A stretch of DNA of 64,000 nt from Oscillospiraceae bacterium (lineage in GTDB: Bacteria > Bacillota > Clostridia > Oscillospirales > CAG-272). Below are positions 17,090-25,499 of this stretch, in pieces. The translations under genes and the position numbers were made by a program. The DNA lies in contig SVRS01000005.1 in NCBI GenBank assembly GCA_015064695.1, positions 1 through 64,000 of the forward strand, given 5' to 3'. Each line of letters starts with the position of its first letter. The stretch's first letter is position 1. The notes under the pieces are model-generated. The model made no database searches, was not told the DNA's origin, and saw only the letters and a program-made list of their open reading frames with translations.

Positions 17090-18391
17090 CTACAGGATGG
17101 AGCGGATGGCCTCCAGCATGATGCGGGATGCGGCCGCCTCCCGCACGTAGTCACGGGATTTTTGACGATAGTACAGGCGGTGGGTCGCGACGCCGTCCTT
17201 GGTCGCGATACCAACGTAGACCGTACCGACGGGGTTTTTCTCGGTCCCGCCGCCGGGACCTGCGTATCCCGTTGTTGCAAGGCCTACGTCGGCACCGGTA
17301 TTTTTCCGTGCGCCGACGGCCATTTCGGCGGCAACCTCGGCGCTGACCTCGGTGTGAACCTCAATGGTGGCGGGGGATACATCCAAGAGGCGTGTCTTCA
17401 TATCGTTGGTGTAAGTGACGAATCCACCCGCGTATACAGCGGATGCGCCGGGAATCGCCGTGATCCGCGCTCCAATCATGCCGCCGGTGCAGGATTCAGC
17501 GGTGGAAACCGTCAATCCCCGATCTGTCAAAAGCCGCACCAGCGCGGTTTCCACATTGTCACAATCCACGCCGTAAACGTGGGGGGATATCTGAGGATGC
17601 TGTAAGATATTGGCAACGACCTCGTCGCACATAGCGGCGGCCGCAGCTTCATCGGCCGCCTTAGCGGTGACGCGCAGTCGAACCTCGCCGGATTTGCAGT
17701 AGGGAGCGACGGTTGGATTCTCGGCGGACACCATGAGATCGTGGAGTATGGTTTCCACGGCGGATTCACCCAGACCCATAATGTGGATATTCCGGCTGAT
17801 CAGCACGCCCTCGGTATGCTTGCGAAGAAAGGGAATCACCTGCTCGCGGAAGATGGGAACCAGCTCCGCAGGGGGGCCGGGGAGCATGATGGCGGTATGG
17901 GTCTCGTCGCCCACAGCCAAGGCGGGCGCTGTGCCGTAATCGTTGGGGAAGACCACACAGCCAAGGGGCATCATGGCTTGCTTTTCGTTGTTTGGGGTCA
18001 TGACCCGGCCTGTTCTCGTAAAGAAATCGCGGATGCGTGTCAAGGATTCCGGGTGCATTTCCATGCTTCTTCCAAAGTAGGCGGCGACGGTTTCCTTGGT
18101 GAGATCGTCGTAGGTAGGTCCCAATCCTCCGCTGAGAATGACCAAATCAGCGGCGGGGCGGCCGTGACCCTCAAAGGCATCGGCCAGAGCTGTACGTAAT
18201 CGGTCGGGGTGGTCACCCACTACGGTCTGATGGTAGACCGAGATGCCCATAGCGGCCAGCTCCTTGGACAGGAAGGCGGCGTTGGTGTTAACGATGTCGC
18301 CCAGCAGAAGCTCGGTACCCACGCAGAGGATCTCTGCCGTGCGAATGGGGGTTGCCCGACGGGATGTCGGGGATGGATCAAGGGTTATCAT
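17090..18391 (-). CDS. cinA: CinA-type competence/damage-inducible protein (nicotinamide-nucleotide amidase)
   Basis: The 433-residue protein has the N-terminal MoCF-like (COG1058) domain, with EILCVGTELLLGDIVNTNA and ILSGGLGPTYDDLTKE, and a C-terminal PncC/CinA-C domain with STAESCTGGMIGARITAIPG and TTGYAGPGGGTEKNPVGTVY. The C-terminal domain deamidates nicotinamide mononucleotide in pyridine-nucleotide recycling; the N-terminal domain is an ADP-ribose pyrophosphatase in characterised members. The start (18391) carries a 17-residue extension before the conserved strand and only a weak GGGG upstream, so it is less certain. Lies between MscS and pfkA genes. Confidence 0.92.
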   Translation of the reverse strand: MITLDPSPTSRRATPIRTAEILCVGTELLLGDIVNTNAAFLSKELAAMGISVYHQTVVGDHPDRLRTALADAFEGHGRPAADLVILSGGLGPTYDDLTKETVAAYFGRSMEMHPESLTRIRDFFTRTGRVMTPNNEKQAMMPLGCVVFPNDYGTAPALAVGDETHTAIMLPGPPAELVPIFREQVIPFLRKHTEGVLISRNIHIMGLGESAVETILHDLMVSAENPTVAPYCKSGEVRLRVTAKAADEAAAAAMCDEVVANILQHPQISPHVYGVDCDNVETALVRLLTDRGLTVSTAESCTGGMIGARITAIPGASAVYAGGFVTYTNDMKTRLLDVSPATIEVHTEVSAEVAAEMAVGARKNTGADVGLATTGYAGPGGGTEKNPVGTVYVGIATKDGVATHRLYYRQKSRDYVREAAASRIMLEAIRSIL

Positions 18392-18451
18392 ATGATCGAA
18401 TATCTTGCCCCTGCGGGCGGCCTTTCATAAGTGCTTGGGGATGTAGGGAGA

Positions 18452-19270
18452 TCAATCGTTCTTGACGTGGACGTCGATCTGCTGGTAGGGGATCTGGATG
18501 TTCTTTTCGGCGAAGGTGCGGTTAATGGCTTCGTTCAGATCGAATTTGACAGCCCAGTAATCGGCACTGTTGCACCAGACGCGCAGAGTGATCTTCAGGG
18601 CGCTGCCGGCCATCTCGGTCATACGGATGAAGGGAGCGGGGGTGTCCAGAACAGCCGAGACCTTGGCAACCTCGTCCAGGATAACCTGCTTGGCGATCTC
18701 GACGTCGGTGCCGTAGGCTACGTCAAAGACCATGTCCACACGGCGGGTATCCTTGACCGAGTAGTTGACGATGGAGGAGCCGATCAGGGTACCGTTGGGG
18801 ATGACACAGACGCGATTGTCGGTAGTGGTGATCTCGGTGTAGAAGATTCCGACCTCGGAAATGGTACCCGAATAGTTGCATACGTCTACGAAGTCCCCGA
18901 TCTTGAAGGGGCGGAAGATAAGTAGCATAACACCGCCTGCCAGGTGGGACAGGGAGCCCTGGAGACCCAGTGCGATAGCCGCACCGGCGGATGCGATGAC
19001 AGCGATGATGGATGCGGTCTCCACACCCAGAATGGCCACGACGATGACCGTGAGGATCATGTACAGACCGATCTTGGTAACGCTTGCGATGAAGGAATGG
19101 ACCATGGGGTCCAGCTTGTTGGCCAGCTTGCCGTCACGGATTCGCTTGATGATAAAGCGGATGATGAGGTTGCCGATCAGGAAGACGACCAGCGCGCCAA
19201 TCAGCCTCCAGGCCAGGTCCACGCAACCGTCAACAAAGCTGTTGAGGATTTGCTCGATTTTTTCAGGCAT
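18452..19270 (-). CDS. MscS-family mechanosensitive channel
   Basis: The start at 19270 (MPEKIEQIL) follows GGAGA. The 272-residue protein is short, like E. coli MscS. It has three membrane segments (about 18-40, 55-80, 85-110), a pore helix rich in small residues (ASAGAAIALGLQGSLSHLAGG), and the beta domain motif FKIGDFVDV..YSGTISEVGIFYTEI, ending in a cytoplasmic alpha/beta domain. Function: release of solutes upon hypo-osmotic shock. It opens the minus-strand group with cinA and pfkA and has its own upstream promoter. Confidence 0.93.
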   Translation of the reverse strand: MPEKIEQILNSFVDGCVDLAWRLIGALVVFLIGNLIIRFIIKRIRDGKLANKLDPMVHSFIASVTKIGLYMILTVIVVAILGVETASIIAVIASAGAAIALGLQGSLSHLAGGVMLLIFRPFKIGDFVDVCNYSGTISEVGIFYTEITTTDNRVCVIPNGTLIGSSIVNYSVKDTRRVDMVFDVAYGTDVEIAKQVILDEVAKVSAVLDTPAPFIRMTEMAGSALKITLRVWCNSADYWAVKFDLNEAINRTFAEKNIQIPYQQIDVHVKND

Positions 19271-19335
19271 TTTGAGATTCTCCTTTTTTTTCGATAATGT
19301 GTTCCGCCGAATGAATGCATAAGGAACCAATTATT

Positions 19336-19364
19336 ATTATACCACGAAGGTGTCGATTTGTAAA
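19336..19364 (-). promoter_or_regulatory. promoter of the MscS-cinA-pfkA group
   Basis: Minus strand: TTTACA (19364-19359), 17-bp spacer ending TGG, TATAAT (19341-19336). Confidence 0.75.
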
Positions 19365-19395
19365 CCAAAAAATGAAAAAAAATACAACAAAAAAC

Positions 19396-19424
19396 TTGTA
19401 ATCTTTTCGTGATTGTTGTATAAT
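19396..19424 (+). promoter_or_regulatory. promoter of the PflX-like gene
   Basis: TTGTAA (19396-19401), 17-bp spacer, TATAAT (19419-19424), 29 bp before the start codon at 19453. It is divergent from the MscS promoter. Confidence 0.7.
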
Positions 19425-19452
19425 AGAAAAAAACTGAGAAAGGCCGTAGAAA

Positions 19453-20367
19453 ATGTCCGAAATCCATACAAATTCCTGCCTGCTTTGTCCACGCGCCTGC
19501 GGTGCTGATCGCGCTCACGGTAAGCCCGGTGTGTGCGGTATGCCGGACACACTGTACGTATCACGCATCGCACCCCATCTGTGGGAGGAGCCGCCCATTA
19601 GCGGCAGTCGCGGATCGGGAACGATTTTTTTCACCGGGTGCAACCTGCGGTGCGTATTTTGTCAGAACCGCACCATCAGCCGCGAGGGCGTGGGGCATCC
19701 CATGACCGAGGAGGCGTTGGCGGAAAGGATGCTTGCCCTACAGGAGCAGGGAGTCCATAACATTAATCTCGTCACCCCCACTCACTACACGGCCCGCCTG
19801 GCCCGCCTGCTGGAAAAAGTCAAGCCTCTCCTGCGGATTCCCGTGGTGTGGAACAGCAGCGGCTACGAATCTGTGGAGACCCTGCGTATGGTGGAGGGGT
19901 TGGTGGATCTTTACCTGCCCGACTTTAAATATATTTCCTCCGAGTTGTCGTCTGCATATTCTGCCGCCCCCGATTATGCCGACCGCGCCACCGAGGCAGT
20001 GCTGGAGATGTACCGTCAGGTAGGGAAGTACCGGGAGGTGAACGGCTTGGTGCAGAAGGGTGTGATCCTTCGGCATCTGGTTTTACCCGGATGCCGTGCT
20101 GACTCTATGGCGGTTCTGCGGCATATTGCCTCCATTCTGCCCCCCGACGAGATCCGCGTATCCGTCATGCGGCAGTATACCCCCGATTTCGCCCATGATT
20201 GCCCTCACAAGAATCTTCACCGCCGTGTAACCGAGTTTGAGTATACCTCGGTGCTGAACGAGGCGGCGCGGTTGGGGCTTGAGGGGTTCAGCCAGGGGAA
20301 GGACGCGGCGGATAAGGCGTTTACGCCGGATTTTGAGGAGACGTTCTCCCCGAAAACAGACCCATGA
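19453..20367 (+). CDS. PflX-like radical SAM protein (COG1313)
   Basis: The 304-residue protein has an N-terminal cysteine cluster (CLLCPRACGADR..GVCG, residues about 9-32) and the radical SAM CxxxCxxC motif in GCNLRCVFCQNRTISR (about 61-76). This arrangement defines the PflX family, related to pyruvate formate-lyase activating enzymes, which probably bind one SAM-cleaving [4Fe-4S] cluster plus a second metal site. The actual substrate is unknown. No glycyl-radical enzyme gene is adjacent. The next gene begins 17 bp downstream and may be co-transcribed. Confidence 0.88.
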   Translation: MSEIHTNSCLLCPRACGADRAHGKPGVCGMPDTLYVSRIAPHLWEEPPISGSRGSGTIFFTGCNLRCVFCQNRTISREGVGHPMTEEALAERMLALQEQGVHNINLVTPTHYTARLARLLEKVKPLLRIPVVWNSSGYESVETLRMVEGLVDLYLPDFKYISSELSSAYSAAPDYADRATEAVLEMYRQVGKYREVNGLVQKGVILRHLVLPGCRADSMAVLRHIASILPPDEIRVSVMRQYTPDFAHDCPHKNLHRRVTEFEYTSVLNEAARLGLEGFSQGKDAADKAFTPDFEETFSPKTDP

Positions 20368-20384
20368 AAGGAAGTAACTGATCC

Positions 20385-21380
20385 ATGAAGTTCATCGAAA
20401 CCGAACTGACCGAGCAAGCATTCCTTGACCGTCTCACCCACCTATGCCGTCAAAAGGAGCGGCGGGACAAGGCCTATGCGGGACAGGACGCCTTTGTTTT
20501 TCACCGTAAGCAGGAAAAATTCTGGCTGGGCTCCCACCATGCCATCGGTGGGAAGAACCCCGGGCTCTCCGCTGACCGACTGGATTGCTCCTACCGTGTG
20601 GGCGAGGACGGCTTCGTGACCGTAGCTTACCGCCGATTCAAGCATCCTGCGCTGTTTATTCCTCACGTCGTTGTCGGGGTGTTCGGTCTGCTTTTAGCTA
20701 CATCCACGTTGGCTGATGTGATCGCGCATCGTGCCGTCTCGGGCGGTGAGGGGGTGACGGCCCTGTTCTTCCTTTGCTTTTGCGGGGCGGGATTTTTTGG
20801 GAATTCCAAGGAACTGACCTCCCAGGAAGACCATCTGCGCTACATTTGCGGCGTGGCTGATGGGGCGGAGGCGGGGGAGACGGTTGTTCCCGATCTGTCT
20901 CTCATGCGCGACCGTGAGGTGTATCCTCTTCGGATCATTTACCGCGGTCGGGAATATCTGACCCTGTCCTACTATCCGGAGGACGGGGAGGAGGATGCTT
21001 TGCTCCACGCTGACGGCGAACTTTTGTATTTCCGCAATCGAGCTCAGTTGGACCGTTTCTGTGCCGAGTATGATCTTTGTATCGTGGACGACATGGAGAC
21101 CTGTAGCTTTGATGAGCCGCTTTCGGCGGCCGAGCAGGATTACGGTCATATTCTGAAATGCTGGAATCGGCTCCACACCATAGCGCGGGTCCTGGGTGTC
21201 CCCTTTGAGGGGGACGACCCAAGTCACGACGGGCTCTACGAGGTCCTGTTCGGTTCAGCCATGCCCATAAGTGGTGACAGAGCGGAGCACGAGCTGATGG
21301 AGGAGCAGATGCAGGAGCTGGACGTGATCTTTGCTGACAAAGAGAGTCTGCTGGAGCGGTTTCGCCTGTGGCGTGAATGA
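20385..21380 (+). CDS. uncharacterised membrane protein
   Basis: I do not recognise this 331-residue protein. It has a soluble N-terminal part (about 1-85), two adjacent hydrophobic segments (about 86-107 and 115-135), and a soluble acidic C-terminal part of about 190 residues with YFRNRAQLDRFC. This resembles YcxB-like proteins with a paired membrane hairpin, but the match is weak. GAAAGGAAG precedes the ATG at 20385, and a terminator follows, so it shares a transcript with the radical SAM gene. Confidence 0.7.
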   Translation: MKFIETELTEQAFLDRLTHLCRQKERRDKAYAGQDAFVFHRKQEKFWLGSHHAIGGKNPGLSADRLDCSYRVGEDGFVTVAYRRFKHPALFIPHVVVGVFGLLLATSTLADVIAHRAVSGGEGVTALFFLCFCGAGFFGNSKELTSQEDHLRYICGVADGAEAGETVVPDLSLMRDREVYPLRIIYRGREYLTLSYYPEDGEEDALLHADGELLYFRNRAQLDRFCAEYDLCIVDDMETCSFDEPLSAAEQDYGHILKCWNRLHTIARVLGVPFEGDDPSHDGLYEVLFGSAMPISGDRAEHELMEEQMQELDVIFADKESLLERFRLWRE

Positions 21381-21391
21381 ATTGTATATAG

Positions 21392-21426
21392 AGATCCTCA
21401 GCCTCACCGCAGAGGATCTTTTTTTT
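21392..21426 (+). terminator. intrinsic terminator
   Basis: AGATCCTC (21392-21399) pairs with GAGGATCT (21412-21419), followed by a run of T. It ends the PflX-like transcript before the PadR promoter. Confidence 0.85.
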
Positions 21427-21445
21427 AAAATATTTCAAAACCCCC

Positions 21446-21479
21446 TTGACAAATGATACTGTGTGTGGTATAGTATCAT
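21446..21479 (+). promoter_or_regulatory. PadR-operon promoter with overlapping palindromic operator
   Basis: TTGACA (21446-21451), 17-bp spacer ending TGG, TATAGT (21469-21474). An inverted repeat, ATGATACT (21453-21460) and AGTATCAT (21472-21479), overlaps the spacer and -10. PadR proteins commonly autoregulate through such palindromes, so this is probably the operator. Confidence 0.7.
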
Positions 21480-21513
21480 ACGAGGAACAGCAATCAGGCG
21501 AAAGGAGGAGACC

Positions 21514-21834
21514 ATGGACATACAACTTAAGCGCGGACTTTTGGATGTCTGCGTCCTGGCGGCCATCAAGAATGAGGATTCCTATGGCTACCAAATCATT
21601 AAAGACATCAAGCCTTACGTGGACATATCCGAGTCCACCCTATACCCCATTCTGCGCCGTCTGGAGTCCGCCGAGCTTCTGACCGTGCGCTCCGCCGAGC
21701 ATAACGGGCGGCTCCGCAAGTACTACCATATCACCGAGGCGGGGGTAGCCCGCATCGAGGCGTTCAAGGAGGAGTGGGCGGAGATTATGAGCATTTACAG
21801 ATTCGTGACCCAAGAGGAGGTTAAGCATGAATAA
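21514..21834 (+). CDS. PadR-family transcriptional regulator
   Basis: A 106-residue winged-helix regulator. Residues 8-80 hold the PadR domain: LLDVCVLAAIKNEDSYGYQI, SESTLYPILRRLESAELLTV and GRLRKYYHITEAG. The start at 21514 follows AAAGGAGG; a longer frame exists but begins inside the promoter. It overlaps the DUF1700 gene by 8 bp, and the DUF4097 gene follows. This PadR-DUF1700-DUF4097 trio is a common Firmicute envelope-stress module, with PadR repressing its own operon. Confidence 0.93.
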   Translation: MDIQLKRGLLDVCVLAAIKNEDSYGYQIIKDIKPYVDISESTLYPILRRLESAELLTVRSAEHNGRLRKYYHITEAGVARIEAFKEEWAEIMSIYRFVTQEEVKHE

Positions 21835-22426
21835 ACAGGAATTTCTTTTGGCACTCCGCGGTGCGCTGAGCGCTTTGCCCGAGGCCGATATACGGGCATC
21901 GTTGGATTATTACGCCGAGATCATCGACGACCGCATGGAGGAGGGGATCCCCGAGACCGAGGCGGTGGCTTCTTTAGGGGCGGTGGTTGCGGCGGCGGAG
22001 CAGATCCTTCTGGATATGCCCCTGCCCAAGCTGGTTAAGGCTCGCGTCAAGCCGAAGCGTAAGCTGCGGGCTTGGGAGGTCGTCCTCATCGCGGTTGGCT
22101 CTCCCGTGTGGTTTCCCATTCTGCTGGCACTGGCCGTGGTGGTTTTAGCTGTGTACATCGTGCTTTGGGCGGTGGCGGTGAGCCTGTACGCCGCAGATAT
22201 TAGCATCGGCGCGGGTTTCGTAGCCGGTGTGGCTGGAACGGTCCTCCTGTTCGTGATGGGACACCCCGCTTCGGCTTTGGCACTTCTGAGTGCGGGAATT
22301 GTCTGCGGTGGATTGGCGATCTTTGGATTCTTTGGCTGCAACGCCGCCGCCAAGGGGATTTGGCGGCTGGGTAAGCTGATGTGGCGGGGCATCAAGTCCT
22401 GCTTTATTCGGAAGGAGGAGGAATAA
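21827..22426 (+). CDS. DUF1700 membrane protein (HAAS domain)
   Basis: 199 residues. The N-terminal helical domain (MNKQEFLLALRGAL..LPEADI, then DYYAEIIDDRMEEG) is the HAAS/DUF1700 signature. Four hydrophobic segments follow from residue 80, and the C-terminus is basic. The gene overlaps padR and is joined to the DUF4097 gene by TAATG. HAAS domains probably sense or assemble with partner proteins at the membrane; the exact role is unknown. Confidence 0.88.
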   Translation: MNKQEFLLALRGALSALPEADIRASLDYYAEIIDDRMEEGIPETEAVASLGAVVAAAEQILLDMPLPKLVKARVKPKRKLRAWEVVLIAVGSPVWFPILLALAVVVLAVYIVLWAVAVSLYAADISIGAGFVAGVAGTVLLFVMGHPASALALLSAGIVCGGLAIFGFFGCNAAAKGIWRLGKLMWRGIKSCFIRKEEE

Positions 22427-23391
22427 TGCGTAGGGCGACAAAAATTTGGCTCATCGTAGCGGCCGCGTTGGTCGTGGTCGGCGGCATAGCCTTTGTTGGC
22501 GTGATGAGCGCGTTGAAATGGGATTTTACAAAATTATCAACAGTCAAGTATGAGATCAACAATTACGAGATCCATGAAGCATATCAGAACATTACCATCG
22601 TGACGGACACCGCTGACATTCAGTTTGTGCCGACCGAAGGAACTGTTACCTCGGTCGAGTGTCACGAGCAGAAAAATTTGAAGCATTCGGTCACGGTCAA
22701 GGATGGGACTCTTGTCATTGAGCTTGTGGACACACGGAAATGGTACGAGCATATCGGAATCGGCTTCGGAAACTCTAAAATGACCGTCACCATTCCGCAG
22801 GGTGAGTACGGCGCGCTTTCGATCAAGTCCAGCACGGGGGACATGGAGATACCCACGAATTTCCAATTTGAAAGTATGGATATTACCGCAAGCACAGGCG
22901 ACGTAACCAACTACGCCTCCGCTACGGAATCTATGAAGATCAAGACAAGCACGGGGGATATTCGGGTCGAAAACCTATCCGCGGGCTCGCTGGACCTGTC
23001 GGTGTCAACCGGTAAGGTGAGCATCACAGACGTGACCTGCGAGGGGGACGTGAGCATTCGCGTAAGCACAGGTGACTCGAAGCTGACCGACGTGGCGTGT
23101 AAGAACGTTACTTCAAGCGGAGATACCGGAAAATTGACCATGACGAATGTCATCGCCGCAGAGCAATTTTCCATTGAGAGAGATACGGGTGACGTGAAAC
23201 TTGACGGTTGCGATGCCGGCGAAATCTATGTGAAGACCTCCACAGGCGATGTCACGGGCACATTGCTTTCGGAGAAGATATTCGTCACCAAATCCTCTAC
23301 GGGGGACATCAAGGTTCCCGCGTGCGTAACGGGCGGCAAATGCTCGATTACGACCTCTACGGGGGATATTCGCATAACCATTATTGAATAA
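22426..23391 (+). CDS. DUF4097 beta-strand-repeat membrane protein
   Basis: 321 residues. One N-terminal membrane anchor (about 7-30) is followed by an extracellular right-handed beta-helix-like domain. It is built from about ten repeats of roughly 20 residues, each centred on a turn STGD (for example KSSTGDMEI, KTSTGDIRV, TTSTGDIRI). This is the DUF4097 'putative adhesin' fold. The ATG at 22426 overlaps the stop of the DUF1700 gene and follows GGAGGA. It is the last gene of the PadR operon. Role is inferred as envelope sensing or scaffolding. Confidence 0.88.
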   Translation: MRRATKIWLIVAAALVVVGGIAFVGVMSALKWDFTKLSTVKYEINNYEIHEAYQNITIVTDTADIQFVPTEGTVTSVECHEQKNLKHSVTVKDGTLVIELVDTRKWYEHIGIGFGNSKMTVTIPQGEYGALSIKSSTGDMEIPTNFQFESMDITASTGDVTNYASATESMKIKTSTGDIRVENLSAGSLDLSVSTGKVSITDVTCEGDVSIRVSTGDSKLTDVACKNVTSSGDTGKLTMTNVIAAEQFSIERDTGDVKLDGCDAGEIYVKTSTGDVTGTLLSEKIFVTKSSTGDIKVPACVTGGKCSITTSTGDIRITIIE

Positions 23392-23394
23392 GGA

Positions 23395-23431
23395 AAAACG
23401 GGCTGACTCCCAAAAAGAGTCGGCCCGTTTT
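23395..23431. terminator. bidirectional intrinsic terminator
   Basis: AAAACGGGCTGACTC (23395-23409) pairs with GAGTCGGCCCGTTTT (23417-23431), with one G-T wobble. A/T tracts on both sides let it serve the PadR operon and the convergent minus-strand operon. Confidence 0.85.
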
Positions 23432-23443
23432 CTATGATACGCT

Positions 23444-23806
23444 TCAATAGGCGATGGTGGTCATCAGCGCATACTCCGGCTGGGTTACATCCAGACGGGA
23501 GCATTGCACCACGATGGGGCGGTCGGATTCCACCAGAATGGCGTAGGGAATATCTCGTGGGATGGTCTGTCCGTCGTCGTTGACCTGCTTATCCAGGCGG
23601 ATGTGGTGAGTGCGCTCGTGGCCACAGGTGGCGTGGAAGCCCCGCAGAGGCTCGCGGTCCTCAAAGTAAAGGGTCAGATCAATGTGGGCGGTGTCACCCG
23701 AAAGGTTCAGCACACAAACCGATTCGTGGCTGACCAGAGTGCCCTTGGCGGTGTCGCTCATGTAGCCGTCGGGAATGAGCCAAGTGTTTTTTCCAATGTC
23801 ACGCAT
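23444..23806 (-). CDS. ASRT-family protein (sensory rhodopsin transducer-like)
   Basis: The 120-residue protein matches the ASRT (PF07100-type) pattern: WLIPDGY near the N-terminus, SHESVCVLN, TLYFEDREPL, ERTHHIRLD, and PYAILVESDRPIVVQCSRLD near the end. Anabaena sensory rhodopsin transducer forms a small beta-sandwich tetramer, and relatives occur widely without any rhodopsin. The start at 23806 follows AAGGA. It lies 24 bp downstream of a GT2 gene, in the same operon. No rhodopsin gene is in the window, so a carbohydrate- or small-ligand-binding role is a reasonable inference. Confidence 0.85.
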   Translation of the reverse strand: MRDIGKNTWLIPDGYMSDTAKGTLVSHESVCVLNLSGDTAHIDLTLYFEDREPLRGFHATCGHERTHHIRLDKQVNDDGQTIPRDIPYAILVESDRPIVVQCSRLDVTQPEYALMTTIAY

Positions 23807-23830
23807 AGGGAGTCCTTTCATGGAGCAATA

Positions 23831-24859
23831 TTAGCGGGTAAAGGTGTACCGTGCCAGCAGAAGCAGGTGAAGCAAGAAAACGCGGCGTTTTTTAGCCAGG
23901 GCGAAGCATAGCCCCTTGAAGAATCCTTTCTCAGGACGAGCGGGGATTTTTTCGGAAACTCCCCATTCGTGAAGCGCCGTCAAAAATTCCCGCAACAGAT
24001 CCCGCTTTTGACGGGCGGGAAGGGAGGAACAGGCGTAGACGTCTCGTACGTACTGTCTCCAGCGGTGCCAAAGATGGGCGTGATGCATGGCTTGATGGGC
24101 TAAAGACAAGTGCGGGTGCAATACGCCGCCGGCCTGAGCATAGCGCGTCCATGCCTTGAGGGCGCAGGGATGATAGGCCTTGACCAGGGATGGTTCCCGG
24201 GTTTGACGGTAGTGATAGGGTGTAGAGGGAAGGCAGTAGATCGAGGCGGAATGGGAAAGGTAATCCAAAACGAAGAGACCGTCCTCCAATACCGACAGGG
24301 ATGGATCCATTCGGATTCCATAGCGGCGGAGAATATCCGTTTTGTAGAGCTTTCCGCAATGGCTATGGAGAGCGCGGCAAGCTGTCCATTCCTCGTACCG
24401 CTCGTCTATCTCCGCCGGCAGGGCTACCCGACCTTCACGAAGGGGGAACGGTCGAAGGACTCCCTCCTTGGGATAGTCAAGGGTAAGACCGCTGATCACG
24501 AGATCCACACCGTGAGTGACCATAGCGCCGTATAAGTCCTCAAGCATGGAGGATTCCAAGGTGTCGTCGCTGTCTGCGAAGCAAACGAAGGGACCCAAGG
24601 CAAGGGAAAGGCCGTGATTGCGGGCTGCGGAGGGGCCTTGATTGGGTTGATGAACGGCGCGAATGCGGGAATCGGAGGCGGCGTATCTCTCGCAGATCCG
24701 TTTTGTTCCGTCGGAGGATCCGTCGTTGACCACAATCAGCTCCCAGGCCGAAAAGCTTTGCCCCCGAATGCTTTCGATGCAAGCCTCCAGAGTCTTTTCG
24801 GCGTTATAGGCCGGGACGATGATGCTGATCTGCAGGGAGGATGAGACCATGGGGATCAT
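23831..24859 (-). CDS. GT2-family glycosyltransferase
   Basis: 342 residues. A GT-A nucleotide-sugar domain occupies about 1-230: ISIIVPAYNAEKTLEACIES, VVNDGSSDGTKRIC, and the DxD-type FADSDDTL near residue 95. The helical C-terminus is probably membrane-associated. The ATG at 24859 forms an ATGA overlap with the upstream small membrane protein, so coupling decides the start; an ATG nine bases on is an alternative. Likely adds a sugar to an envelope glycan or lipid. Substrate unknown. Confidence 0.88.
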   Translation of the reverse strand: MIPMVSSSLQISIIVPAYNAEKTLEACIESIRGQSFSAWELIVVNDGSSDGTKRICERYAASDSRIRAVHQPNQGPSAARNHGLSLALGPFVCFADSDDTLESSMLEDLYGAMVTHGVDLVISGLTLDYPKEGVLRPFPLREGRVALPAEIDERYEEWTACRALHSHCGKLYKTDILRRYGIRMDPSLSVLEDGLFVLDYLSHSASIYCLPSTPYHYRQTREPSLVKAYHPCALKAWTRYAQAGGVLHPHLSLAHQAMHHAHLWHRWRQYVRDVYACSSLPARQKRDLLREFLTALHEWGVSEKIPARPEKGFFKGLCFALAKKRRVFLLHLLLLARYTFTR

Positions 24860-25185
24860 TTGTCGGGTCTGCCCCGCAGATTGCTCCAGTTGATACGGTT
24901 GACGATGCTGACCGTAATGATGCAGACAACGGCGGCCGTGATCCAGCACATGATTTTCGTGATGATGGATTCGGGGCCGAATACCAGCTTGCAGATCAGA
25001 TACAGGAGAATTTCGGTGCTGCAGGCACAGATGATCTTCAAAAAGCGTCTGCGGAAGAGGAATACACCGACTGCCAACAGAACGGCCAGCACGATCTCGG
25101 TGATAAGAACACCTTTGGGGATGCTTTCGGCCGGAAGCGCACGAGGCATGGCGGTGTTCAACAGAAGGAAAAGCGAGCAGATCAT
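24856..25185 (-). CDS. small membrane protein upstream of a GT2 gene
   Basis: 109 residues with three hydrophobic segments (about 1-14, 24-43, 52-65 and 72-92; the second pair may form one hairpin) and a basic loop RRRFLK. The start at 25185 has GGAGG. I do not recognise the family. Its coupling to the GT2 gene suggests it helps that enzyme, as small flippase-like GtrA proteins do, but it lacks a clear GtrA signature. Confidence 0.65.
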   Translation of the reverse strand: MICSLFLLLNTAMPRALPAESIPKGVLITEIVLAVLLAVGVFLFRRRFLKIICACSTEILLYLICKLVFGPESIITKIMCWITAAVVCIITVSIVNRINWSNLRGRPDK

Positions 25186-25230
25186 AGGGAACCTCCGAGA
25201 AAAAAATCGGTGAAAACGGATTCTGCTCCC

Positions 25231-25259
25231 ATTATAGCACATTTTGTTGGCTTTGGCAA
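25231..25259 (-). promoter_or_regulatory. promoter of the membrane protein-GT2-ASRT operon
   Basis: Minus strand: TTGCCA (25259-25254), 17-bp spacer ending TGC, TATAAT (25236-25231). Confidence 0.7.
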
Positions 25260-25499
25260 AGCTTTTTTGGGGCGAATTTGCGCGGGAAGGAAATTTTGGT
25301 TATATGCACAGTTTCGGGGAGTATTTGTGTGCAATATGACAAAAAGAATCGGGTATTTTTGTGATAAATACCTCTTTTTTTTTGGTGAAAAACATGATAT
25401 ACTAATGAGAGAATGAACTGCCTCAGGGGAGGCATAGGATTGGATAAGGCACGGGCAACCGAATGGCAGATGCGGTGCTTTTGAAGGAAAGGATTTTCT
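25260..25499. other. A/T-rich intergenic region upstream of prmC
   Basis: It holds T-rich tracts, a possible -10 (TATACT near 25397) without a good -35, and a small hairpin TGCCTC-AGGG-GAGGCA near 25419-25434 in the probable 5' leader of prmC. No gene is supported. Confidence 0.4.

Noticed and set aside
23444..23806. Phototactic rhodopsin signalling from the ASRT-like protein
   Set aside because: No rhodopsin or chemotaxis gene in the window; the family is broader than that pathway.
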